64,000 nucleotides of DNA from Rhipidocladum racemiflorum (taxonomy: Eukaryota; Streptophyta; Magnoliopsida; Poales; Poaceae). The notes beneath the pieces were generated by a model. It searched no databases, was not told the DNA's origin, and saw only the letters and a list, made by a program, of their open reading frames with translations. The translations under genes and the position numbers were made by a program. This document shows, piece by piece, positions 10,895-22,640 of this stretch. Position 1 is the stretch's first letter, and each line of letters opens with the position of its first letter. Location of the stretch: assembly GCA_036346355.1 (NCBI GenBank), contig CM070569.1, forward strand, positions 41,332,276 through 41,396,275. The letters run 5' to 3'.

Positions 10895-11711
10895 CACTCA
10901 GCAAACATATTAGTCCCACAAGCTTAAAAGATATATTAAATAAATTGATAATAACAAGTGTTTCATATCAAGAAGCACAATATGAATGGAAACAATTGAC
11001 AATAGAAATATTCTCTGCTAAGTGCATCATGATGAATATATGATTGATCTAACTGCACTAGAGAGATAATTGCCAATATAAAGAATCAATTAAATCATGG
11101 CAAGGACCACAGACTTTGCTTAAATGAAGCACATGATAGAATATACACGAATTACACATGTGCAAACAATATTTGGAATGAGAGTAAATAATGTGATCCA
11201 ATTCTAGATTAAACTTCACTAAGAGAGGTGCATTAAAAGATACACAACTAAGACATGTATGCACCAAGTCAATATGAAGCAATGAAGTTTAACCCTAATT
11301 AACACAAGCATATTAAAAACAAAGCACATAATGAACTCAAATGAATATATATATGCACAAGCAATTTTGACATGAGTCAATGTGCACATATGAAATCAAC
11401 AAGTTACTTAGAGTTCAATATGCATTTGCTAAAGAAGAATGCAATGACAAATATGGAAGGAATACCGAGATTGCATACCTCATTTTTGCTTAACCATCCC
11501 AATTGATTTTCCTCTAAAATAGATGAGACTAATATTCAACTATGCAATAAACATGTTAGTCTCATAACAATATAAACATATTAGAGGTTTGTCTTTTGTT
11601 AAACATTAAGTTAAGCATTTGTACAATTACATTGATTGACATTACATGCGTTTGTCATTAATCATTTGTCATTAATCACCAAAACAACATAAGTGCCTAG
11701 ATGCACTTTCA
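10895..11711 (-). mobile_element. SIRE-like 5' LTR, segment 3 (U3 end)
   Basis: Continues after the CAAAG duplication and ends with GTGCCTAGATGCACTTTCA. The second SIRE-like LTR ends the same way at 50327, so this is the outer end of the 5' LTR. The three segments total about 2.7 kb, longer than the 1351-bp second copy, so the two belong to different subfamilies or one is deleted. The element boundary at 11711 abuts CACTA coding sequence. Confidence 0.7.
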
Positions 11712-13845
11712 AGAAGGCACTTTCATTCCAGATAGGGAGAAGGACGAACTTACCTTGGCCTTAGGAACCAAAGAGCACCCTGGTCGGACACGTGGTGTTG
11801 GAGCTAAGGTACCTTGGAGGAAGGGATTCCCGGAGCATACCGACTCTTACAGGAGTCGGAAGAGAGCAAAAGAAGCACGTGCCGAATATGAACGAGAACG
11901 AATGAAGCAAGAAATGATTCGAGATTTACAAGGCACTATACAAGAACAAGTACAAAGACAAGTACAAGCAGCCATGAGCTATGTAGAAGTCGAGAACATT
12001 GTTCTCCCAAGCACCTCGCACCGTCGCAGCAGTTGCGCGTCCACACCACTGGCAGAAGATGCATTAGCCCGCTATCCCGTGGATGACATACAACAACCGA
12101 CACCGTGCCATCTCAATATTCCTGTCATTAACATATCTCTTCAGGCTGCTACAGGCATGGCTTATCCGTGCCAAGAAGGGGGTGTTTTGCACAAGTCCCC
12201 AATCGCGCTGGGATACACAAAGGTCGAGGTGGACACGGTACTTCCGCAGTTCACCGACATGATGTTGGAAATGCCCGGAAATGATGATGTAACAACTCTA
12301 GGAAGTGCAGTGCACACGTTCATTCAGTGGCGCAAGCGTGACATTGTCCTCGATCTTCAAGTGCTGGCCTCAGTGGCACACGTTCATTCAGTTCCTGCAT
12401 TAGATGTTCCAGAGTCGTCACCAGGACATCAGAGTCAAATGCCTATTATCAGCACTTCGCAGGAGATCCGTGACAAACCTAAATTGTATCGTGCAAAGAA
12501 ATTGAACAAGAGGCAAACCAAGTTGACCATATCAGGTGGTGCCAAGACTGAATATGATATTCTGCTTAAACAATATAAGGGAAAATCGAAATCAGCAGGA
12601 CAAGCAGAATTCAAAAGACTGAAATACGAGATGGGGCACCCTTTTGTGACCGAAGAAATGCTTTGTACCCTAACATTCATGATGCAAAGATTGCATGGGT
12701 GGTACATGCAGCGGTCCAACCAGCGATCGCGGGCGATCACTGGAACTTTCAAAGAGGAGCATTTTCACCATGGGGATGGGTGCTTCTTGGTTGAATTCGA
12801 CAACTTGCATAGCATGTTCTACTAGGATGCTCTCGACGTGTCTCTTTTGAGATGCTGGGTATTGTAAGTATGAATTACATAAATTGTTGTCTACATTAAT
12901 GTAATATCGATAAATGCAATGTCAAACTTCTTTATTACGTAGGTACGAGACCATTGAATTAAGGAACACGCCGACACCTAGTGTCGGGTTCCTCGACCCA
13001 GGAGTAGTTTGCGAAACTCTAGTCGCAAATACACCAAAAGACGTTGAGGAATACGTATATAATACTTTCATTAAACTTCAAGACAAGGCAATGATACTTT
13101 TACCCTACAACTTCAAGTAAGTGGTTCACTAGCCAGTTATATTACTCGATGTTATTCCTTACTCATTGTGATATTAGCACAATGACTATGGCATATTATC
13201 TGTGTATGTAGTTTCCATTGGATACTCTTTGCCATTACACTCGATAAGAGCAAAATAGTTGTACTGGATCCCCTCGAAAAGGAAGAACAATATTACAAGG
13301 ACATGCCAAATATACTTCAGAATGCCTTTAAAAGATACTGTAAAAAGTGCACGAGATACCGCCCATTCCAAAAGTCCTTCTCGATGCGTACTAAATTCCC
13401 AGTACGTACACCTTATTTCTATATCGCATTTTGTAGTAAATGACTCGTTTCGTGACATTGTAGTTTATTTATTCTTTGAAGTGTCACAAACAGTTGCAAG
13501 GCACAAATTTATGTGGATATTTTGTCTGCCAATACATGCGGGAAATCTTAGGTTCTACATTAGTAGACGATGACGTAAAGGTTTGTCATGCTAAACAACA
13601 CAAATTGATTTATACCTAACGATAGCTACGAAAGCTCAAACTACTTTCTTATTTACTTATAGCGCCTCAAATTGCCTACGGATGGATTGCACGCAAAAGA
13701 AATCATAGCCATTCAGGGACAACTCGCTTGGTTCATCATGAATCAAATCATCAACAAGAAGGGCGAATTTCATGACCCTGACAATAGTGACCCAGTCTTT
13801 TGTACTAATCTGAAACGAATTGTGTCTTCATCCGACTCCGATTGA
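11712..13845 (+). pseudogene. CACTA transposon protein with Plant_transposase and Ulp1-like (C48) domains, interrupted
   Basis: Five exons can be followed with good splice sites: about 11712-12863, 12943-13116, 13212-13401, 13482-13580 and 13663-13845 (TGA). Exon 1 gives the CACTA Plant_transposase motif (DELTLALGTKEHPGRTRGVG) and a charged helical stretch. Exons 3-4 give a Ulp1/SUMO-protease-like core with the His (FHWILFAITL), Asp (VVLD) and Gln...Cys (KQLQGTNLCGYFVC) positions. Exon 5 is the usual tail with KKGEFHD. The N-terminus is cut off by the SIRE insertion, and a TAG at 12823-12825 breaks exon 1 where the reading would otherwise continue into DALDVSLLRCWVL. The apparent ATG at 11701 is inside the foreign LTR. 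Splice sites and active-site residues are otherwise preserved, suggesting decay is recent. Confidence 0.8.
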
Positions 13846-13990
13846 TACATGTATCAGTCCAAAGTGTGATGATGTTTTATATTTTTCCCTGATACAGTTG
13901 GTGCAATGTAAAATTATGTACACATAGTTTTCTATCATTTATATTATTTGGTTCTGAATGACGTTTTAAGGTTCTCATCCTTGATTTTCA

Positions 13991-14579
13991 AACGGCTAAG
14001 AACGGGATGCCCGTTATAAGCAAGAACGGGCATCCTGCATGCTCGAACTGCTGTATCAATGCAAGTTTTAGGCCATATATCAGTGTCGGTTCGAACCATC
14101 AATTTAGGTTAGAATGGTTAGAGCCGACATGCCACGTTTTCTAGAAACATTGCTTTCTGTATAGGAATGCTGATGCTGTCCGGTCTCAGTGGTTGTGTTT
14201 GCCGGAGCAAGTGGACACCGCTGTCGGCAGCGGGCACGGTCGAATTTTAAGCAGCGCAAAGACAAGAAGCTGCTCAAAATTTTAAGCCCCGCTTGAGCAG
14301 CTTCTTGTCTTTGTGCTGCTTAAAATTCGACCGTGTCCGCTGCCGACAGCGGTGTCCACTTGCTCCGGCAAACACAACCCCTGAGACCGGACGGCATCAG
14401 CATTCCTATACAGAAAGCAATGTTTCTAGAAAACGTGGCATGTCGGCTCTAACCATTCTAACCTAAATTGATGGTTCGAACCGACACTGATATATGGCCT
14501 AAAACTTGCATTGATACAGCAGTTCGAGCATGCAGGATGCCCGTTCTTGCTTATAACAGGCATCCCGTTCTTAGTCGTT
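13991..14579. repeat. Near-perfect 287-bp inverted repeat with 15-nt loop (long hairpin)
   Basis: Arm 13991-14277 is the reverse complement of arm 14293-14579 with no net indel. I count about 6 mismatches in 287 positions, mostly transitions. The loop is 14278-14292. Each arm contains a CACTA subterminal GTGTCGGTTCGAACC unit, so the structure probably arose by inverted duplication of the CACTA subterminal zone. A transcript across it would fold into a very long dsRNA stem. Confidence 0.9.
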
Positions 14580-14589
14580 ATGAACTTTT

Positions 14590-14960
14590 TGTGTCGGTTC
14601 GCAGTTAGAACCGACACCGATATAAGGAATTTTTGTGTCGGTTCTTAGTGAAAGCTGACACTAATATATGGACTATCAGTGTCGGTTATTTATAGGAACC
14701 GACGCTGATATTGGGACATTTTGTGTCGGTTAGTGGTTAGAACCGACACTGATATATGGACTTGTTGTGTCAGTTCTTAGTGAAAATCGACACTGATATG
14801 TGGACTATCAGTGTCAGTTAGTGGTGAGAACCGACACTGATTAGATTATTTGTGTCGGTTTTTTAACCGACACTGATAATCCTCGATTATCAGTGTCGGT
14901 ACATCTGTGTCGGTTCGAAAACCGGCACTAATGTCGGTTCCGAACCGACACAGATGACCT
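14590..14960. repeat. CACTA subterminal repeats (GTGTCGGTT / AACCGACAC)
   Basis: At least a dozen copies, in both orientations, of a 10-14 bp core GTGTCGGTT(C) are spaced by TTAG/GATATATGGACT spacers. Clustered direct and inverted short motifs next to the terminus are the binding sites for CACTA TNPA-type proteins in known elements. Confidence 0.85.
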
Positions 14961-14969
14961 TGTCCGACG

Positions 14970-14974
14970 TAGTG
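14970..14974 (-). other. CACTA terminus
   Basis: TAGTG on the plus strand (CACTA on minus) closes the subterminal repeat block. Host-like sequence follows directly. Confidence 0.8.
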
Positions 14975-15071
14975 TCTTCAGTAGCATCACGATCATACAA
15001 TAATAGACAAGGCAGTGCTCGGGCTCGGGCTCGGGCTTTTTGTTTGGGTGGGTATATATCCCAATCACTTT
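14975..15071. other. Short spacer between CACTA end and solo LTR
   Basis: About 97 bp with a GGGCTC triplet repeat (15019-15037) and no other feature. It ends with the ACTTT target duplication of the following LTR (15067-15071). Confidence 0.6.
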
Positions 15072-18000
15072 TGTAACATCCTCAGTTTCGCTTTCTGGGA
15101 AAAATCTAATTTAAATTAATTAAATTCAAAAATTGGAGTTTCCTTGGTGTTTATATTAACCTGGCATCCTTTCCCATCCAAAATCGGGATTTGATACCCT
15201 TCCGTTCGAAAAATTGAATTTTCAGATTCCCGCCGGTACACGAAATTTCACCTGAGTCCAAAAATGCTTCAAAAATCCCAAAATAACTTCAATTAGGTCC
15301 CAAATATTCCAAAATGATTTTTGGAATGATTCCCCGGATTTTTGGACCTTCGCTCCTATTTTATCGCGCGCGGCTTTTGTTTAATGCCCGCTATTCGCAC
15401 CTGAATATTCAATTCCACAAATTTCATCCAAATTCCGCGAAACCAATTTTATTGGGTTCCAAATATTCCAAAATGGTTCTAGGAATTTTTTGAAATTTTT
15501 AGACCATTTTTCCTAATTTTTCTTTAGGGCGGTTCATTTACGTAATTCCCGACCAATCACGCGCTGCCACATGGCGCGCTCTGTTCATCGTCCCCTACCT
15601 CTTGCCATGGAAAGAACAGAGAAAGCTTCAAGCATCCTCCCATGGTGGCATCTCTCTTTAAACCACCACATCTCCCTCAATACAACTCCAAATCCATCAC
15701 GGCAGGATCCATTGAATCCGTATCGACGTCCTCTCTCCATTCCTCACCATCAATAGCCCGGGATCTCGCCGGAATTGAAACCATCGGCCAAAAACCGAAA
15801 TGCACTTAAATGTCATTTACTCGGCCGTTTCAACTCCAAACGACATGCTTCCACCTCTCAAATCTCCGTGTGGACGTCATCTTCCCGGTGGTAGCACTCA
15901 CTCAAAGCCTATCCAACTCGTTCGACCGGGAGATCAAGAAAAACAACGCCGGGTCGCCATTTGCGAAGTTCTTCGAGTTCATCCTTGTAACTCTCTCTCC
16001 GGTGGGTCATTCTCAACTCCGGTTGCTTCCTTGTGACCGTGAGGGAGTCTAGCATCTACCTTTCAATCAATTTTAGGATCCCTCAAGATTTGGCGACGAA
16101 TTTCGTGTTTTTGTCGGTTCGGCCGGAACTCCGTTCTTCGTCGAATTCGCCGTCTCCGGTGAGTTTTGATCCAATTCCTTGCTCCTATAGATCCTTTAGG
16201 ATGTCCTCTAGGTGATCCATGAATTTATTTGGGCAAGTTTCATGCAAATTTGGGAAAAAATCCGGATTTTTGGGGTTGTTCCAAGCCCCTATTTTTTTTG
16301 GAGCTCACTGTGCTCGTAAGGCAGTGCGGCAGCTTGGCCGCCACGACCGCCACAAGGCCGGGCCGCCCTGGTCGCCACCCCCTCTCAAGCCTCCAAGCTC
16401 CATCCTCCCATGGCTAAACCCAAGGTTGAAGACAACCCTACACCCAATGACACCATGGGCCCACTTGCAAGAGACCCAAACTCATCCAAAAGTTCAGAAA
16501 AATAGAAAAGGAATATTGCGAGGAATATTCCCTCGTTTTCCAATTTTTCCAATTTTCGAACTTCGGAAGCTCATATCTTTTCCGTCCGAACTCCGATTGA
16601 CTCCGTTCAAATTCCTAAATTCATCTAAAATCAAGATCTACCTGCCAGTACTACTTTTGTAATTTTTGGATTTTATTTATTTTCTTGTTATTTATTTGTG
16701 GTAGCGTTTTGCGCGTAGCCGACGATCCCGCCGACCCCGCCGCCGGACTTCCAAGAGTTCAACATCCTCACTGTGACCGAGGCAAGTCTCCTTGACACAT
16801 GTTGATCCTATGCTTTATAAATGTTTTACAAATTGCATTGCTATTTATATAAAAGGATGATGTTGGCGTTAGGCTATTAGTTATACCTATTGTTCATACC
16901 TCCTTGATATTGTTGTCCATGATCCTTTGTCGCCCTAGTAAGTAATCCACCATAATAAATACTTTTGATAAAATATTCTTTTATTAGGGAAATGACTATT
17001 TGGAAGATATTGTGGATGAAACATATTAGTATAGAATGTAGATTGGAGCTAGAACCCAACTTGATTGGAGATTACCTGAATATTAGTGTTGTTGGGGATT
17101 ATTAATTATGAAATTGATCTATGAACGTTGATGATTGAAATATTCTAAAGTTGGATTGTGATAGTAGTTCACATGTTAATGGATTGGGGGAAATGTTGGA
17201 AGATGTATGGTATTGTGAAGTATTCATGATGGATTAAATAGATCGTTGCAAGAAAATAGTATGTTGAATTGGATTCCTTGGTTTGATAAAATAGTATCAA
17301 ATGAGAATCAAAGTTAGTTGGATTATTAGTGTATGTTGGAAATTATTATTAACGGACTGATTAAGAAATAGATGATTATGGAAATATAGATATGTGATAA
17401 TCATTTATGGAGAATTGTGAATAATGTAGAATATGTGTGGTTTAATTTAGTTAACTTAGTATCGGTGTGAATGGAAACTACTATTGACAATGAATTAATA
17501 CAATCTTAGTTTTATGGAATAATATTTGGTGGTTTAGTAAATGATAATATTATGTATTCTTGGTGGATTAAAGTAGATGATTTAGAGGTGATAATGTGAA
17601 GGATTAAATACATGACATTATGAAGTATTATCGGTGGATTGTATCCTAGATGATTAAAGATTATATTGTGAAGTATTCCTGGTGGTTTAATGGATGATTT
17701 TATGAGATATTCTTAGTGGATGATAAGATCGATCGCTATATGAGTGATGGATAAATCAATAATACAAGTTAGAGTTCAAGGGAAAGATTACATATACAAA
17801 CATGATTGTGGGTTAATATAATTTTGGAGTTATGATAGTACCATGATATACTTACCACTTGTTGGATATTATATTGAGTTGGATTATTCATATGATTGTA
17901 AAATTATGGCAATTTAAGGATTATTGGAGATTTGAAAACTATAAATAAACTAATGGTGGAATAGAATAGTTCGGTAGAAATGCTTAGACTTGCAATCGAT

Positions 18001-19361
18001 CAGTATTCACCTATGGGTGGGAATTTCCTATAACTCTTGAAAACTTGTGTTGGAAGTTATAGGCAAAGAGTATTGCCGTTGGTTTACAAAATAAAAATAA
18101 AATGAAAAAAATGGTTTGGACTTGGGCGGAATGGTTTATCTGGCGGGTGCGGATGGAGCACTAGCTTTCATTGCGCAAGTACCGCCCCAAGTCAATTAAG
18201 GACCGACGCTTATGACTGTCTCCATTCTAAGCATTACCGTACTACCACATGTCTATAATGGTACGACCTGGCTAACTAATTTGTAGAAACCTAACTTAGA
18301 CTCACCAAAGGGTGGAATGTGAGCGCCGGATAGAGGCAATGTTGTTTTTCTCACACGGCGCAAGAGGGGCTTCTCAGATCGGGTGGATATAACCCTAACA
18401 GCGGTGAAACCTCAGCGGGTGGGTCAGGTTAGGCGTATACATTGTAAATGCCTTGTCATGATATCCCTGCCGGCACACCTAAGGCAGTGTGCTAATTGCT
18501 TGGAATCAAGGGAATACCATGTCTTGTGGGTAAAGCTGTACACCTCTGCAGAGTTAAAACTATTCGAATAGTCGTGCCTACGGTCAAAGGCAAAGCTTGC
18601 TGAATGCTTTCATACTGGTAGACTTTGGTTTTTGGTTTCAAACTAAACAATGGTTTGTTTTGGGATCCAGAAGCGATTAGAACTCTCGGGTGTGCTTCTG
18701 GCAGATAAAGCCAAGTAGGTGGATTGAACCTGTTTTTGTGAACCGTGGCAGATAGAGCCATGTGGATGGATTGAATCATGATCTTTTTGAGATGTGGCGG
18801 ATAGAGCCTGTATACTAGTGAATGGTGGTTAGAACCTTCACTGAAATATTACATAATTCAATTATTAAAAAGAATTGCTAAAACGTGCTTTGTGAAACTT
18901 ATTAACAAGTATGATTTGATGAAACTCGGCTTTATGCAAAAGAACCGTATTAAGCTTCCTTTGGAAAGCCCCACATATGCATTTTCCCCAGACTTACTGA
19001 GTACTTTATGTACTCACGTGCTACATCCTCAACCTGTCTCAGAAGTGAATGAAGCTATCAAAGGAGATCCCAGGACTAGGACGCGCTCCCCACTCGATTG
19101 CCTGTGGGCATTTGGATGGGTCGCCTTGGTGTTTTCGTCTTCCGCTGTTGTTGTTCGAGTTGTTTGGCCTGTTCAGGCCATAATGGTAAACCTAGACCAT
19201 AAGGTCTTTGCTTTTATTTGGTGTTATTCTTATTTAGTAATATGTAACCTTGATGTGGTCAAGTGATTCTTCCTTTGTTGAATTTGTGTGTACTAGCTAC
19301 TGATCTGGGACTAGTACAGAAATACACAGGAGGTTCCGGATAGCCGATCCGGGGGCTCACA
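15072..19361 (+). mobile_element. Giant solo LTR, copy A, 4290 bp, TSD ACTTT
   Basis: Begins TGTAACATCCTCAG and ends GGGGGCTCACA. ACTTT flanks both ends (15067-15071 and 19362-19366). It is homologous along its full length to copies B (51404-55927) and C (57716-62264, inverted). No gag or pol is attached to any copy, so these are solo LTRs of one family. The size and TGTAACA start resemble long-LTR grass Ty3/gypsy families, but no coding sequence is present to prove it. An ORF at 18892-19266 is part of the LTR. Plus orientation is inferred from the TGTAACA start only. Confidence 0.85.
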
Positions 19362-19366
19362 ACTTT

Positions 19367-19690
19367 AATCGTTAAAGATTAGACTGGATACTACCGATGT
19401 CAACAGTCTTTTTTTCTCTGTGTGTTCATTGAATGCAGCTAGCACAGCTGAAAATTCCTTCCGCGGGAACGTGGAGAGAGACGAACTTCCCTACTGGTGG
19501 TTGTATTCCAACGTAATTCCAACTAGTTACGATCGCGCGCGTTGTCACGTTGTGTGAAATTTGATTTAAGTTTTTTTTTTTTGAAAAAAGGTAGGATGAT
19601 CTACTTGTTTTTTTTTGTTCTCTTGGGTTTTTTTAAACAATATGCTAGGTAGGAACCGTCAACGGATTTGCGTAACAACTGGTCTTTTTG
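19367..19690. other. Intergenic stretch after solo LTR A
   Basis: Host-like sequence with poly-T runs (19569-19581, 19610-19617, 19629-19634). At 19513-19516 the minus strand reads CTAG followed by TT, preceded by a GCGCGCG stretch, which could be a weak mobile-element end. No gene seen. Confidence 0.4.
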
Positions 19691-20320
19691 CCAAAAAAAA
19701 ATATGAATAATACATGTTCCGAAAAATATTAGATTTCGAGCTGCCAAAAAAATTATAGAGATAGAGTTGTTCCCAAGAAAAACGGAGAAAGAAACCTCTT
19801 TTGTCGAGTTTAATACCCTATGCGTTCACCGGGTAATAATACATGTTTCCAAAAATATTATAGATCGAGTTGCAAAAAAAGGTTTAGAGATACAGATATA
19901 CACATATTTCTTGTTCCGAAAAATATTAGAGATAGAGCTAAAAAAACTACAAAGATAGAGAGTTGTACACATATTTCTTTTTGGCGAAATTGGTTTTCCC
20001 GGAAAAAACGGAGAAAGAACCCTCTTTTGCCGAGTTTAACACCATATGCGTTCACCGGGTAATAATACATGTTTCCCAAAAAATATTAGAGATCGAGTTG
20101 AAAAAAAACTCTAGAGATAGAGCTATACACATATTTCTTTTGACAAAATTGTTTTTTTTGGGAAAAACAGAGAAAGGACTTGGACGCAAGGAACAGGGGC
20201 CTGTTCGTAATTTTTTTGAATCTAAGCGCTACTCCGAAAAGTTAGAAAGGGTTCGTTCGAGATTTGTATGTAACGGGAGTTTTTTTTCGTAAAATAACGA
20301 AGAAGGGACCTAAACGCTAT
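19690..20320. repeat. AT-rich tandem array, left arm of an inverted block
   Basis: A unit containing AACGGAGAAAGAA...GCGTTCACCGGGTAATAATACATGTTTCC recurs with a spacing of about 226 bp (starts near 19781 and 20007) and a partial third copy near 20166. Distal to it, 20185-20325 (GGCCTGTTCGTAA ... GGGACCTAAACG) is recognisably the reverse complement of 23025-23115. Small ORFs here are repeat artefacts. Confidence 0.65.
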
Positions 20321-20325
20321 TCGAA

Positions 20326-22080
20326 AGAACACATAGTCTATTTTTTAAAAAAATAGTTTTTACCCTCAGGTTTGAAAAAAAATGCTGACGATAAATGCCT
20401 AATTATGCAGTTAACTATCAGCCGTCAGAGTTTAAGGGAAAGAAGCTATTATCGCCATACTTTATGGCGACAATACCTATTTTCACCGAGCCGTACAACG
20501 ACAATACCTATTATTGCCGTACCGTATGACGACAATTCTATTTTCGCCTAACGGCTCGACGATAACTCTAAGAATGAAATAGATATTTCTGATTTTTTTA
20601 TATTAAAGTTGGATCTGTATAATTCATGACGAAAGTATCTGTTGGATTTGAAGTTATCCGGAATTTTAATCGGATAGTATTCGGTAAACTTATTCGGTAT
20701 ATCTGGATATCATTTCAATAGACAAATCTATGAAGCTATGGGCTCATAAGTACATGACTGCGCATATTGGACTAGAGAGAGAAATTTGCCCAGAAGCCCT
20801 TCTCTAATATTGAAATTAGTTTTTTATTCTTACAAAATACAAGAAATCCAAATAAGCCAAAAAAAATAGAAAATGAACTCAGAATAATTCCAAACAATTT
20901 AGTCAAATATGTTTGAACATAAGGAACCTTTTTAAAAAAATGCTTTTGAGTTTAATTGTTGTAGTCAAATTTGCTTGTTGAATTTCTAATTATTTGCATT
21001 TTAAACATGCAGTACGATTGATTGGTTCTTTTTGTGCAATATATATGGGTTCTGTTTTTACGCAATATCCAAATAATATATGTGATCGAGACTTTTCGCA
21101 TTTGGCTTGACATATATTCACTCTATATTCGTGACCGAGACGATCCGAATTCGTATTCACGTCCGACATTATATTCGACTCTGATTCAGAGAAAATAAAA
21201 TGTGAAATAGGATACAGGATGAGCAATATCTATTCAGATCCGCTCCGATTCCACCCCAAACTGGAAGGGGGCCGCCCGCTAGGGCCTTTCGATTTCAGAA
21301 TAATCAGTAATCTGAATAGAGAATCTAAGATTATCTTGAAAATCATATTACCATCAATTTCAGAAATCCACTTCACGCGGAAGAATGTGTCTATCTTATA
21401 TTACCAAGAGAGAGAAATCTTTCCTATTGTATTTTTATCATTTACTTTAATTTTTTAAGTCAAAACTTGAGCTTTCAAAATTAAAAATCAAAATTTAAAA
21501 ACATTTTCTCAAAACATTAATTTTGAAACCAAAATATCAAAATCTGAATCCTTAGTTTTGGAATATTAAATTCTAACAAGTTAAATTCCAAAATTAGAAT
21601 ATTCAAGTTTTGATTTCAAAATTCCATTTTTTGAAATATTGAATATATAAATTTGAAATGTTGTATTCTGAATTTCAAAAATTCAAGCTCTAATAATTTA
21701 AATTTCATAAAATTGAATTTTGGAAATTTAAATTTTTGAATTTCAAACTTTTAGAAAATTGAAATCTCGAAAATCTAAAAATTAAACTTCCGAATCTTAG
21801 GTATAAAATTTTGAATGCTGCAATTTTATGTTGTGAGAATTTAAATTGTAAAAATTCAAATATTAGTTTTAAATTTTTAAATTTATAAATGTTAACCTTC
21901 GAGGCTTGATGTTTCAAATCTTCTGGTTTAAATTTGTGGACTTGTTGTTTCGAGTTACGAAATTTTTAAACTATTACAAAACCATTTTATAGTTTTCTTC
22001 AAAGTAACCACACCGCCAAATCCAGATTTGTGTTGCTCATCTATGTGCAGCTGGCGTATGCTAGCACTGGTCCGCGGGAT
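20326..22080. other. AT-rich intergenic DNA, no gene
   Basis: Contains a short stretch with repeated TATGGCGACAATACC-type words (about 20455-20560) and a 500-bp zone of AAATT/GAATTTCAAA low-complexity words (21460-21970). The ORFs present (20990-21226, 21219-21458, 21705-21917) are short, AT-driven and unrelated to known families. Confidence 0.55.
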
Positions 22081-22082
22081 CA

Positions 22083-22640
22083 AGGTTCAAAATCTCGATG
22101 AATCCCAGCGAAATCTTGGATTTTGGCCCATCAGATTCCAAATCCCTAGTCGGATAAAAAACTAAAAAAATTCAAAATACTACATTATTTTTTGGAATAT
22201 CGGCAATTTTGACCCGATTTCATGTTTTTGGGGCTGGATTTGACTGTATTTGGGGTTAGGACCATTCATAAAAAAGGTTAAACTTTTCTAACGTGGTTTG
22301 AACCATTTTTCATTCGGTTCAAATTTATCGATGAAGGCTTTTATCATGATAGCATCACTGTCTGAATTTTTAAAAAATTCGTCATGCCTTATAATCATTT
22401 GAAAAATTTATGAAAATATTAGTGATGCGTCAGGACTATCCACAGAAATTTTCTACCGTTTTTTAAAATACTTTCTGTTCGGTTAAAATTTATTGAGATT
22501 TCAGTGTTTCTCACCGAGATCTCAAAAATCCAGATAAAAAACCTGGATTTGAAATTTGCCTTTTAAATTTCATCTGAAATTCCGGAAACTCACCAAAATT
22601 TTAAATTTCGATCCCGTCCGAGCTATAATCGAAAATCGAA
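22083..22640. repeat. Degenerate copy of a hAT-like GAAATTTCGG-rich repeat
   Basis: Starts near CAAGGTTCAAAATCTCG and carries the same GAGATCTC/GAAATTTCGG vocabulary as 35600-36060 and the clearly bounded element at 36380-36857. The right end is not clear and no target duplication was found. Confidence 0.45.

Larger units (their letters stand above)
11712..14974 (+). mobile_element. CACTA (En/Spm) DNA transposon, 3' portion
   Basis: Holds the C-terminal part of a CACTA-encoded protein with a Ulp1-like domain (11712-13845), a long inverted repeat (13991-14579), a field of subterminal GTGTCGGTT/AACCGACAC repeats (14590-14960) and a terminus at 14974. There the minus strand reads CACTACGTCGGACAAGG, the expected CACTA end. 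The left half is not in the window: a SIRE-like element interrupts at 11711, so the 5' half should lie left of position 1. The 3-bp target duplication would begin with TCT at 14975 but cannot be checked without the other end. Confidence 0.85.

Noticed and set aside
11701..11711. ATG at 11701 as true start of the CACTA protein
   Set aside because: Those 11 bases belong to the SIRE-like LTR end; the frame is open there by chance.
18892..19266. 124-aa ORF as an independent host gene
   Set aside because: It is inside a solo LTR and recurs in copy C, so it belongs to the repeat; kept only as a finding.
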